Positions 52,015-63,435 of a stretch of DNA of 64,000 bases are shown here, in pieces (positions within the stretch are counted from its first letter, which is position 1; each line of letters begins with the position of its first letter). Source of the DNA: Seminavis robusta (taxonomy: Eukaryota; Bacillariophyta; Bacillariophyceae; Naviculales; Naviculaceae); contig CAICTM010000235.1 in the NCBI GenBank assembly GCA_903772945.1, positions 1 to 64,000 of the forward strand. The letters are read 5' to 3'. Below the pieces are notes generated by a model that worked only from the letters and a program-made list of their open reading frames with translations, had not been told where the DNA came from and did no database searches. The position numbers and the translations under genes are program-made.

Positions 52015-53685
52015 ATGCCGCCTCGAGAAGCAGAGAATGCAGAGGCTGAAATGTCTGCAAATGAGATGAGCTCCTTGCTTGCTTCTAGTAGTAGCAACAA
52101 CATGCAAGTGTATCACGACCAGCAGGTCACTCTGGCTCAAGCACGACGACTGCTCTATACGTCGCATTTGTTTGCGCAATTCTCCGAAGTGGCCTGGCAA
52201 TTTTGTCTGATTCTGTTCTTGGCAGCCTTTACCAATTACAATTCTCTCATGCTGGTATCTACCTATGGATTGATCTCCCAGGGATCCGTGGGACTTTTTG
52301 GAGCCAAGGCGGGACGCTTTGTGGATGACATTGCACACAGTCGCCTCTTTGTGGCACAACGGTTCATTCTGACGGAAAACCTATGCGTTGTCTTGGCCAG
52401 TATCTGCTGTTATCTATTGTTGGCAAGTACGGCTCTCGACAACAACGGTATGCAACGCTCCATTGAAGATCCTTCTGATCAAGTCGCTAGAATTAGCAAT
52501 ACCTGGTTGGCACATAGATTGAATGGCATTCCATTGGACTCCACGTCGGTGTTGTTATTGGTAGGCATTCATATCTTGGGGTCCATTGCCAATCTTCTAA
52601 ACAGTGGATTCTTGGTGGCCATGGAACGAGACTGGATCGTTGTCATGAGTCAATATGCCAGCAAAACATTCCATATCAACCACAACAACAATTACAATGA
52701 TGCACCCATGGACACTGTCAGTAGGGAATGGTTGTCAAAGACAAATGTGACAATGAAGCAGATTGACCTGAGCTGCAAGGTGGTTGCTCCTGCTGTAGCG
52801 GGGTTTCTGATTGCTGCCTTTGACAATCAAGATGGTGGCAGCAATCACAGCGACTTGAGAGGGGCGGCAGTTCTGGTGGGGGGCATCAACATGACTGCAC
52901 TGATCGTGGAGTACATTTGCACAGCACGAATTTACAAAATGCTTCCAGCACTTGCCATTAGGAAGGACACCAAATGCCAGCAACCAACAACAAGTGAAAA
53001 CCAGGATGAGGAACAGGCAGCAGCAACAACGAAAATAGAGCCACCAAAAGATTCCAAGTGGAGATTTCTTCCTACCAGTGTTCAAATATACCTCGATCAG
53101 CCTGTTTCCATGGGTGGAGTCAGTCTAGCACTCTTGTACCTGAATGTGCTCTCATTTGGAGGAATCATGACTGCCTACCTTGTTTGGAGAGGCATGAGAT
53201 TAGACACAATTGGACTTTGGAGAGGGGTGTCGTCTGCTGTGGGACTTATGGGGACATTTGCCTACCACTTCTCCGTAAAGCGTACCACCTTGGTCAAGAC
53301 AGGCATGTGGAGTATTGCCTACCAATTCACTTGTCTGACCATGAGTTACGTCTCTCTTTTCATTGAGAACTACACTTTATCTCTGACAATGCTAATTCTG
53401 GGAGTCTGTACCAGTCGAATTGGACTTTGGGTATTTGATATTTCCATTACACAACTGTGGCAGGAGTATACCCCGGATGGTATTCGAGGTGTTGTGGGAG
53501 GAGTCCAGCAGTCTTTCAATGCCTTCTTCACACTCGTATCCTTTGGGCTGGGCATTGTGTTCCCTGATCCCAAAGATTTCTACATCTACGTAGCGGTTGG
53601 GTACGTTAGTGTTGGTGTGGCGTTGCTTCTCTATACAACCCGAATTTACGCCAAAAAGGACTCTTTCACGTCCACGAATATATGA
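52015..53685 (+). CDS. SLC40A1: Ferroportin (SLC40 iron exporter)
   Basis: Single exon, 556 residues from the ATG at 52015 (context AACAATGCC). Human ferroportin is 571. About ten to twelve hydrophobic spans are seen. Family features: LISQGSVGLFGAKAGRFVD, the cytosolic MERDWIVV, NVTMKQIDLSCKVVAPAVAG, GVSLALLYLNVLSFGGIMTA and SRIGLWVFDISITQLWQEYT followed by IRGVVGGVQQSFNAFF. Ferroportins export Fe2+ (or related metals) from the cytosol, at the plasma membrane or into a compartment. The frame is open 77 codons further up to an ATG at 51784, but the family begins after MPPREAEN. A decayed partial copy lies at 49197-49740. Confidence 0.93.
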   Translation: MPPREAENAEAEMSANEMSSLLASSSSNNMQVYHDQQVTLAQARRLLYTSHLFAQFSEVAWQFCLILFLAAFTNYNSLMLVSTYGLISQGSVGLFGAKAGRFVDDIAHSRLFVAQRFILTENLCVVLASICCYLLLASTALDNNGMQRSIEDPSDQVARISNTWLAHRLNGIPLDSTSVLLLVGIHILGSIANLLNSGFLVAMERDWIVVMSQYASKTFHINHNNNYNDAPMDTVSREWLSKTNVTMKQIDLSCKVVAPAVAGFLIAAFDNQDGGSNHSDLRGAAVLVGGINMTALIVEYICTARIYKMLPALAIRKDTKCQQPTTSENQDEEQAAATTKIEPPKDSKWRFLPTSVQIYLDQPVSMGGVSLALLYLNVLSFGGIMTAYLVWRGMRLDTIGLWRGVSSAVGLMGTFAYHFSVKRTTLVKTGMWSIAYQFTCLTMSYVSLFIENYTLSLTMLILGVCTSRIGLWVFDISITQLWQEYTPDGIRGVVGGVQQSFNAFFTLVSFGLGIVFPDPKDFYIYVAVGYVSVGVALLLYTTRIYAKKDSFTSTNI

Positions 53686-53817
53686 GCTCATCATCATCAA
53701 GAACCTTGACAAGTCCAAGGAAAAGGAAAATTTTTGCACAGCTAGATATTTTGATACAATACATATACCAGTTTCTATTCTTAGTGTGTCTGTCTAGCTA
53801 GCTTGTGTCTTTTCTTT

Positions 53818-55767
53818 CTACATTCGAAAGACTCCAAACTTGGTTTCGTTAGGTTCGCAACCAGCTCGTCGAGCAACGGCAAGAGAGCATCCCAGAACCA
53901 TCCTTGTGTCAGCAGGGTCGATGATTCCGTCGTCCCAGAGTTTGGACGTAGAGTAGTAGGCCGATCCCTCACTTTCGTACTTTTCTAGAATGGGACGTTG
54001 AAAGTCAGCCTCTTCTTCCTCGGACCAGGTTCCGCCGCGGGCTTCAATGTTGTCGCGTTGCACGGTGGACAAGACATTGGCTGCTTGTTCTCCACCCATA
54101 ACGGAAATGCGAGCTCCGGGCCACATGTAGAGAAATCGGGGACCAAAGGCTCGGCCGCACTGCAGTGGGTGGCATGGATTCAATAGTTGGTGAGCATTCC
54201 GCAGAAGCCATCACTGAAGAAAGGTGAAGGAAAAAATTCACAAACAAACCACTACATTGATTGGTACTCACCATTCCATAGTTTCCCGCTCCAAAACTAC
54301 CTCCCAGTATAAGAGTGAGCTTTGGAACTTTTGCTGTTGAAACGGCTGTGACAAGCTTGGCTCCGTGCTACCATACAGGGGATTGTGCAGACAGCAGCAA
54401 ACAATTTGGTTGAGACGGCAAGATTTTCCGTTTTGTTGCAGTATTACGTTGACATGACATACCTTGGCAATCCCTTCATGTTCGTATTTTTGTCCCACCA
54501 TAAAGCCGGTGATGTTTTGCAGAAACAAGATGGGAATGCCTCGTTGACAGCAGAGTTGGACGAATTGGGCTCCCTTTTGAGCACTCTCGGAAAACAGAAT
54601 CCCATTGTTGGCAATGATTCCTACATCCTGTCCCATGATTTTTCCAAAGCCCGTAACGAGCGTTGTTCCAAAGTTAGATTTGAATTCGTGGAATCGAGAT
54701 CCATCCAAAATACGGGCCAACACCAATCTGACGTCTACGGGCTGTTTCGGATCGATGGGTAGGACACCACCCAATTCTTTTGGGTCAAAGCGTGGTTCCT
54801 CCCATCCCTCGGTGGCGATTGCAGAGGCGTTGTCGGCAGTACCGGTGCCCAAACTGGCCATGATATCTCGAGTAATCCTCATTGCTTCTTTTTCATTGGC
54901 AGCTCGATGATCTGCGACACCAGATGTTCCTGTATGAACATGTGCTCCCCCCAAATCTTCGGCCGAGACGGTTTCGCCCGTGGCCGCCTTGACCAAAGGA
55001 GGTCCTCCCAGAAAGATGGTTCCATTCTTTTCGACAATCACCGTCTCGTCACTCATGGAGGGGACGTATGCTCCTCCAGCTGTACAGGAACCACAGACGA
55101 CGGCAATTTGTGGAATATTGCGACTGGACATGGTAGCTTGATTGAAGAAAATTCGTCCAAAATGGTCCCTGTCCGGAAATACATCCGCTTGTTTGGGCAA
55201 ATAGGCTCCACCACTATCGACGAGATAAATGCATGGGAGTTTGTTTTCCAATGCAATTTCTTGTGCCCTCAAGTGTTTCTTGACTGTAATTGGGAAATAG
55301 GTACCCCCCTTGACAGTAGCATCATTGGCAATAATCATGGCCATTTTCCCCGCGACCATACCAATGGCTGTGACGATACCTCCACTGGGAATAGGTTCGT
55401 CTGTTTGCATGGCTTTTGCATCCCATCCTGCCAATGGTGACAATTCCAGCAAGGGTGTCCCAGGATCTACCAGTCGTTGAATGCGATCTCGAGGCAAAAA
55501 TTTGTTTCGTTGTAAATGGCGTTCGACAGCATTGGGTCCACCTCCTTGACGCACAGTTTCGAGACAACTGTTGAGTTCTTTGACTTGGAGATGGGTTCGT
55601 TCCATGGCTTCCTGAAAGGAAGGACTTTTGGTGTCCAAGTCACAATCCAGAAGAGGTGGAGGAAGATGGGCTGCCGACGAAGAAGCGGAAAAGACTGATC
55701 GTCGCCATGGGATGCGCTGTCTGGCAGCATGTTGCTGCAGAGCCTTGGTGGCAGGATACCGAATCAT
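53818..55767 (-). CDS. MCCC2: Methylcrotonyl-CoA carboxylase beta subunit
   Basis: Three exons, 54463-55767, 54272-54367 and 53818-54159, give 580 residues (human 563). It is the carboxyltransferase subunit of mitochondrial leucine breakdown. Motifs: [92 protein letters not shown], and across the second splice [21 protein letters not shown]. The latter shows that the inner acceptor at 54160 is right and an outer one is not. The Arg-rich N-terminus ([16 protein letters not shown]) fits a mitochondrial presequence. Its stop lies 132 bp from that of ferroportin, tail to tail, with a CTAGCTAG palindrome between. Confidence 0.94.
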
Positions 55768-56348
55768 TTTCTTTCTTAGAGACGACTAAGCTAGCTGACT
55801 GATCCAAATTATAAGCTTCGGTTGTTGATAGCTGGACCCTGATCTTCTGCCTTCTTCTGAGAATAAGACTGCTGTCTAGTAGTCTACTGGCAACCTGTAC
55901 GGTACGGTAGCATTGCTGATTGAATTCTTTCTTTGACGACAATCGATGACATGACATGTTTTGGAGTTCTTTCTCAAATCTCAAAGATCCTGTCATTCGT
56001 GCTTTGTAAGGAATAAGGTTAATATCGTAGGAGTCAGTCCGCTTTCACTGTCGTCACTCCTTTTGCATTGAAGCCCATCAACGATGGGGTCTTCAACTTG
56101 GCAGTGATGGGAGGAAGTGTGTTGCTTTTGCAATGGAGTGAGGATCCGACGATTGAGGCCTATTCGCCGAGTACTTGTACTTCTTTTCCTCTGCTGAATC
56201 TACTACCATAGCTGTTGTGGACTGTTGCCATTGCAGTTCATTGTCTGCTGCAAAAGAAACAAGCTAGCTAGTAGCCAAACTGAGGAGTTTTTCTTCCTTC
56301 AGTTATTGTAGATTCATCCTGCCGTACTTTATCTTAGTCGCCATCATC
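55768..56348. promoter_or_regulatory. Divergent promoter region
   Basis: About 580 bp between divergent starts of the carboxylase gene (-) and the UDP-sugar pyrophosphorylase gene (+). An AGCTAGCTAG string lies near 56263 and another near 55790. No gene or TATA box seen. Confidence 0.45.
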
Positions 56349-58784
56349 ATGCTTCGATTGGCACAAGCAGTGGCCTTCCTTTGGTCATTGAGTACAGCCT
56401 CCTCGTTTGGTGTGCCCAAACACTCCCCTGTGGCTTTCACTACAACCCTACCACAACAGCACCAACAGCTGCCACTGGGTGTCCGAGGAGGTGACTCTGT
56501 CCACAAATCAACCACCTTGTCCGCTTCTGTGACATCCTCCGATGTCGTGGCCGAAGAAAACCTGCAAGTCCTATCGGAACGAGGACGAAGATCCGTAGTG
56601 AATCTGGTAGAGAATGATACAGATGGGGCGCAGGCACACGTCTACGGTGGTTGGCCAGCAGCTGGTAGTGAAGATGAAGGCAAGAAACAGTTGGCAGAAC
56701 AGGTAAGTAGGTATACAATCAATTCGCAGCAGTATACTGGTATTAGCAGAACAGGATCATTGCTTGTGCCTGCATGTCAGATATCATTCAATGCTCATCT
56801 ATGTATCTATCTACTTCAAAAACGTTGATCATGATTGAATTCTATACTATACCTACACTATACAGCTGGCTGATTTGGATGAATCTTATCCAGGTGGCCT
56901 GGCGGCGTATCTTTCCAAAGCCAAATTGCTATTGAAAGAAAGTGCCGATGCAGTCAACCCATTTGAGGAATACGAAGCCCTTGTTCCCGAGGGAGAATCA
57001 CTTAGTTTCGACGGTGAGGGTACCATGCCCTTTGCAGAAGCAGAGCAAAAGGGTATCGAAGCCATGGCTGGAGCTACATTTGTGTTGGTGGCTGGAGGAT
57101 TGGGTGAACGTCTGGGCTATTCTGGAATCAAACTGAGTTTGGAAACCAATCTTTGCACCAATACAAACTACCTAGAGTTGTACGTTCGATACATTCAGGC
57201 CATGGAATACCTTGCCAGACAAAAAACGGGACGTGACGATATTCGCATTCCTCTCGTCATCATGACATCGGGAGATACCGATCCTTTGACTCGTCAACTA
57301 TTGAAAGACAACAACAATTATGGCAGAGATGACGATCTCATCACAATCGTGACACAGGATAAGGTGGCCGCCCTCAAGGATGGCAGTGCGGGATTGGCTT
57401 TAGAAGGCGATGACAGGTGGTCCATTCAAACCAAGCCACATGGACATGGAGATGTTCACCATCTCTTGTTCCGGGAAGGATTGGTGGACAAGTGGGAAAA
57501 GGAAGGAAAATCTCACGTTGTATTCCTCCAAGATACCAATGCTCTTGTCATCAACTCGGTCATTCCTACCTTGGGTGTGAGTGTCGCCAAAGGATTCCAC
57601 ATGAACAGTATTTGCATCCCCCGTTTGGCAGGCGAAGCTGCTGGAGCCATCACACGCCTCGAGTAAGAAACAGAAACGTATCTGTCGTTGTTTGTCGATT
57701 CTGCCTAGCACGGGCTCTTCTCATCATCATCATTTCTTCTTCATCCTACTGTACATAATCCAGACACAAGAGTGACCCCAACAAGAGTCTGGTGATTAAC
57801 GTAGAATACAATCAGCTTGACCCACTCCTGCGTTCTCAGGGAGACAAGAAGGGTGATGTGCCAGACCCCAACACTGGATATTCTCCCTTTCCAGGAAATG
57901 CAAACAATCTGGTGCTAGAACTTGGAGCCTACGCCAAGACGCTGCGTGGCGAAGACCAAGGTGTGGTGCTGGAGTTTGTCAACCCCAAGTACAAAGACGA
58001 CACAAGGACCGAATTCAAGAAACCCACTCGCCTGGAATGCATGATGCAAGACATCCCCAAATTGTTTCAAAAGGAAATGGGACAAGAAGCCAACATTGGT
58101 TTCACTATGTTTGATCGATGGTTCACTTTCTCGCCCGCCAAGGTAGGTTTGCGATAGCATGTATGTTGGAGAGACTATTACGGAACGGAAATGATGCTCA
58201 CGTGTCATTGATTCTGTTTTCAGAATGCATTGGAGGCTGGAGTAGAGGCAGTCGACAATGGCAACTCTGCTCCTGGAACCATGTCATCCGCAGAATCCGA
58301 CAAATACGTACAAAACCAACGGAAACTTAAATTCGCCAGCGCGGACGTGAAAGTGAACGAGGACCCCGCTACCGAGCTCGTAAAGGTCGGCGGCATCCCT
58401 GTTACACCAGGTCCCCGTATCATGCTGTGTCCTGCCTTTGCAATCACCCAGGAAGAGATCCTGGCCAAGGTAGGCGGTGCCGAAAAGTGTACAATCAGTG
58501 AACGATCCTCTGTCGTCCTGGAAGGGCACAACTTGAACATTAAGAACCTGGAGGTTGACGGCGCCTTGGTGATTCGATGCGGTGACGACACCCATGTCAC
58601 TGTGGATGGACTCAAAGTTGAAAACAAGGGATGGGAACTGGCGGAACTGGATCCCAGCAAGGAGTACGAGGAGACCGTTTCTATCCGTGGGTACACAATG
58701 AGCAAACACGAGACCGCAGAGTATGTGTTGACTGAGCCCGGAAACTATGTTATTGGTGCCGATGGAGAGGCGAAGAAAGTTTAA
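56349..58784 (+). CDS. USP: UDP-sugar pyrophosphorylase, plastid-targeted
   Basis: Four exons, 56349-56702, 56866-57662, 57764-58142 and 58224-58784, give 696 residues. It makes UDP-sugars from UTP and sugar-1-phosphates. The nucleotide loop is [20 protein letters not shown], followed by [36 protein letters not shown] and VFLQDTNAL, all in family order. The broad-specificity USP branch fits the GGLGERLGY form. The N-terminus is a signal peptide ending [10 protein letters not shown], an ASSF variant of the diatom plastid site, so the enzyme should be in the plastid, where UDP-glucose would serve sulfolipid or other sugar-nucleotide needs. All three introns (81-163 nt) are phase-consistent. Plant USPs are cytosolic and about 80 residues shorter. 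Confidence 0.92.
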
Positions 58785-59705
58785 TACATATATAGACCGC
58801 TATACAAACAAGCTATCCGAAGCGTTACGGATTGATTGGCCATGTCATGTATGCACATGTTCGAAGGACAAGAGATGCCGCACCACAGGTACACCACAAA
58901 TAACACAACACGAACTAGCGCTCTGTTCTGGTACGAAAGAGAGGTGAGCCTTGACAGTATATGTTGGCAGTCTCTGCGGGAACGACACACCCTCTCTTCG
59001 TCACGACTGAGCTTGGACAAAAAATTGTGCCAGTTCTACTTGGCCAAGTTGGCTGGATGAGCTATTGGATTGTGTAGTTTTCTGGATTTCTAGCTGTCTC
59101 CAATTGAAGGAAACTTGTCCACTGGCAAGGCTACCGGTACCGTACTACAACCCTTGGTTGCCATGCAGTGTCCCATCGTCAAGGCATCTGCAGCATCTTG
59201 GGGGCAACATCCGGTGAGCTTTTGTTTTGGCTTCGAGGCCAAAACGAGGTCGGGACTGAATTCGGAACAAACACGCGTGATGGATGTCCGGATCGTCCGT
59301 TGGACGGATTCCAATGCTTCCCTTAATTACCAAGGCAGCGTAGCGCCTCCCTCCAAGGCCCGACTGGCGCATCACCGCGCCCTTGGCAGCAGCCAATTTT
59401 CTCAGTGTAACGCTGCACATTGTCGTCATTTTAGGAGGGCAATCGACAGCTAGCTAGCTGAAGGACAAGAAAGGCAATCGACAGTCCTCAGCAATCATAT
59501 TAGTCAACAGCACTGGCTAGCTAGTAGGAGTGTCCGTCGTGCTTCGGTTGAGAAAACGCAGTTCGAAACGAATGGTTGAACCTGTCGTTTCGTCCAGTTT
59601 TCTGTTTCACGGCAGCGAAAAGAAGAGCATTCTCATTATTCCGGCCGTCGAAGTGTCAATCGAAGAGCACCCACTACCTAGAAAGGAATAAGTTGAGTTT
59701 CCACG
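58785..59705. other. Intergenic, no gene seen
   Basis: About 920 bp downstream of the pyrophosphorylase and upstream of the next plus-strand gene. It has ACCGGTACCGTAC near 59134 and CTAGCTAGCT near 59453 and 59515. A 112-codon frame at 59115-59453 has no domain. The promoter of the next gene should be near the right end. Confidence 0.4.
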
Positions 59706-62700
59706 ATGACATTCCCTGGCCGTCGGATGTCCTTGGGCCGCAGTAGCGGAAGCCGCGAAGGAAAGGAATCTCTGCTGCTGAAGCCTGAGCCCAGCGTGTA
59801 TTCCAGTGGCAGCAATAGTAGTCGCCGATCACGACAGAACCGCTACCAACAGCATGACACTCCTTCTTTTCAATCTGGCTCCAGTTACAGCAGTGGAGGC
59901 TCTGATCCCTACGAGAAGGCTGTGAGATCAGAGATTAAAAGCAAGCAACACGCACATGAACAGCAGAGTCGGCCTTCGGATGGTGTCATGGAATTTGTTC
60001 CAGCCTTTGATGAGTCCAATGCACATGGCTATGTGCCTGATACCTCCTGGGACGCTATTTTGAATGAAGGATCGACTGCCTTCCCCGGGGAACCTGCCAA
60101 ATCCAGGAGTGATGCTGGGGCATTGACAAATAGCCGCTTTCGACGGAGAGCACAATCCACTGTTGGTAAACCTCAACAACCCGCTGCTACCAATTCCAGA
60201 CGGCATTCTGATGCTGCGTCTGCTGTTTCTTCTTCTCGAAGTAAAGGACCACGTATTGCTCGTCTTGCTTCTTTGTTCTCTGGCAAAGAGTCCAAATCCA
60301 AAGCTTCTCCAAAACAAACGAATCTCTCAAGCTACAGCCAGAATTCATATACTCCTCATAACACCACTGAACCTACACTGGCATCATCACCATCTCGCTC
60401 GTCGAGTTCGAGCGGCTACGTAGGATGGCCTGGAACCCAAGACAAACAAGGGCATACTGTTGCTATGCACGACAGCTACGAAGATAGTGACCCTGGACCG
60501 ATTGATCAAGCAGCACGAGGTGAAGACTTGTCATTCGGAGAGTTCCATAACGACCGAGAACAAATGGAGGTGGATGAATGGATGAATAGCTCTGCGTTTC
60601 AAGATATTTCCGGAGTCATGCCAGAACAAGACGTTTCGGGTATCATGCCAGAATCTCCTCCGTCACCTCCTGGACGCAGACCCGACAATTCCTACTACTA
60701 TCACCCAGAACAGCAGCAGCTCCACACTGAAACAAATGCAATTCACACAAATCATCTGTTTCATGATCAAGGTGGGTGGGATGTGGATACTGCTCCCTCT
60801 CCATCGCGGTCTTCATTCTCTAAGAATTCATCAGCCTACTTTGACAACGATGTCAGACCCACTGTTCCCTCCAATGAAGATGCAAGACGCAAGCAAGCAG
60901 CAGCTGTAGTTATGCGCGGTGTTCTACCACCCACTGAAGAGACTCTTGCACTCAACAATTGCTACTCTCAACCTCAGCGGACATTTCATGCTGAGCATGC
61001 TAGAGGATTCAGGGGCTTTATTGACAAGACTCATGAAGTGCCAAACTTGATGGATGACATGGATTCAGACAGCATGGCTTCGTCTAGCCAGACATCCTCT
61101 CGCGCCCCATCCGCTGCCAATATCCCTGCAGCATACCATTCCTCTGCGAATGTTGGGCGTGCCCCTCGGGTCATGCCACGGGTCCACGAAGATGAGGAAT
61201 TGTCCGTGGATTCTGAATCGGATGTGTTTGATGAAATTTCCAAGTATTCTCTTGGAGAGTCGGAGCTATTCGATGGTCTGTCGTCTCATCAATCAGTATC
61301 CAAACAGTCCGGCTATGAGATCCGTGACTTGCATCCCTACGAAGGCATTCCTCGCAATGACGTGGAAGAATCCAAGGCTTCTCTCCGAGAGATTCGGAAC
61401 ACCACGACTTCGGTTGAAAAACGCTACAAAGTCAACGACCGCAGTGTCCAAAGCAACGGCAGTAGCAAGATGAAGGTTGTTCTTTTGGGGGGTGGTCTGA
61501 CTACGATCCAAACCACAACTGAAGACTTTTCCAATCGAATCACTGCCAGTGACTTTGATGATGGCTTGACCAACAGCGACATTGACGAATATGGACATCC
61601 GCGGCTACCGAACTTTCAAGAGATGGCTGCTGCAGGAAGGACGAACGACAGTGCTATCGATGTCTCCATCGCTTTTGGACATTCCAATGTGAGCAAGGAC
61701 GCAAGCAGTCTAAGCTTTACCGCATTCGAAGAAAAGAACAGCCAGCTTAACGAACCTGAAGGAAGAACTCTGAATCCTTCCGGTAGCTACAAGGACGACG
61801 AATCAGCCTTCTTTTCGGATTTCTATTCAGCAGACGACGTGGAATTCGAGGGAGACCTGTCCGAGTACTATGTACAGCCCTCTGAAGTGAAGAAGCTTGT
61901 ACGAAAGTACCGTAAGATGTGTCGAATCACTGCATCTCAGTGCCGCAACTACGACGAGTTGGATAGGGCAGAGGATGAGAAGAAAGCTTTCGCCCTCTTT
62001 GAAATGCGCAGCCGTATTATGGAAAAGGATATTGAGCGAGGCCTGGAACGTCGCGGTGGAACATCTGCGGTGGACGACTTGGTTACGACACCCTTTAATC
62101 GTCGGGCCATGCGCATTCGCGATGCCGTCATTGTTAGCAAGGCTTGGCGAGATGGAGCAACGCCGATGGATGTTATCAATACAGCTCTCCTTACCCAACG
62201 CGCGGAACGATCCTATTTCATAAAGCGAACCAGCAGAGTCACCAGTTACCGTATGCCAGATGCCAACCTTCACGTGGAGTGGGAGGCGGTGAATTGGATC
62301 GATGACACGGACTTTCTGCAGTACTACTGTCCTTCTCTGGGAGCTCGCAACCTGCGAGGCTCTGAAATGTTCACCATTGGTGACTGCCAGAGCATTCTTT
62401 TGAAGCTGACAAACGAGTCCTGCATTGTAAGTGCTAAGTCAGGGGATGAGATACGGCATGTTTCGCGCAGCGGCTTGACCTCACTTCCTTCTTGCGTTCT
62501 TTGAATCATTGAAGGAGTTACGAGCGGACCTCAACGATGCCACAGCAAGACAGATTGAAGCCGAAGAAGCCATGAAAGAGGAAGGTGACTATGGTGATGG
62601 CATGATGACAGAAGCAGAAATGACATACCTCGCCTCCATGGAAGAAGTCAAGACGATTTCAAAGCAACTGGTGGTGGCTGAGAAGGCGTTTGTACTTGTT

Positions 62701-63435
62701 CGTGATCGCATTAAGAACTTGGTTGCCAAGTATGAGTCTCTGTTAGTCAAGATTGACAATGAAGATATGGCAACTTCGTCGGTGATCACAGCTGAGAGCT
62801 CGTGCTACTCTGATGAGTACGAGTCCAGAGTCTCCACCGACTACGACCAAGAAGAGCGTGCTTGGTTCCGACGTCAGCAGCGGGCAGAGATCAGTGCGGA
62901 GCTAGCTGCGAGGGAGGCTCTGTTGGCCAAGCAAGGCGAAGCGCGGGCTGTGCAGGAGGAGAAACACCGAGAGCTCCAAGCTTTGCAAACCCGTCTAGTC
63001 GAGCTTCAATCGGAGGCGTCAACCACGACATCGGACCGTCAGCGATCCGCTATGCTTGCAAAGGCCATTGCAGCAAGAAATCACTCGTCTCGTAAGCACC
63101 CGGGACATCACCATCCTGTTGGCAAGGCCACGCCCCAGAGCAAAGTTGACGACGTCAAGCAACGCTTCCGCGACAGAATGGCCGCCCGACTGCGACAAAA
63201 GAATGGCACTGTCGATCAGAGCAGGGCCGATTTTGAACCCCAAGGGGCTCCTTCCAATCAGCGTTACCACATGGAGAACGAGCTGCCTTCAAAGCCGGTA
63301 ACCTCTGCAAGGACAACTGATCCGGACAGGCAGAAAATGATCCGCTCTGCTGGTGAGGAAATGTTTCAGCATTTGGACTTTTATGAACGCTCGTTGAAGG
63401 CTGTGGAGCTTTCACGGGAGGGTCCTAACCGGTGA
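59706..63435 (+). CDS. Large Ser-rich protein with coiled-coil C-terminus, unknown function
   Basis: Two exons, 59706-62426 and 62515-63435, joined by an 88-nt intron (GTAAGT...TTGAAG), give 1213 residues. I do not recognise a family. Residues 1-720 are Ser/Asp/Gln-rich and mostly disordered, with a repeated DVSGIMPE-type pair near 300 (ISGVMPEQDVSGIMPE) and aromatic-acidic stretches (VFDEISKYSLGESELFDG). A compact, likely folded part spans about 720-905 (YYVQPSEVKKLVRKYRKMCR to IGDCQSILLKLTN). The second exon is largely coiled coil (ELRADLNDATARQIEAEEAM; AELAAREALLAKQGEARAVQ) ending in a basic region. The splice joins two helical stretches in phase 0. No membrane span or signal peptide. Confidence 0.8.
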
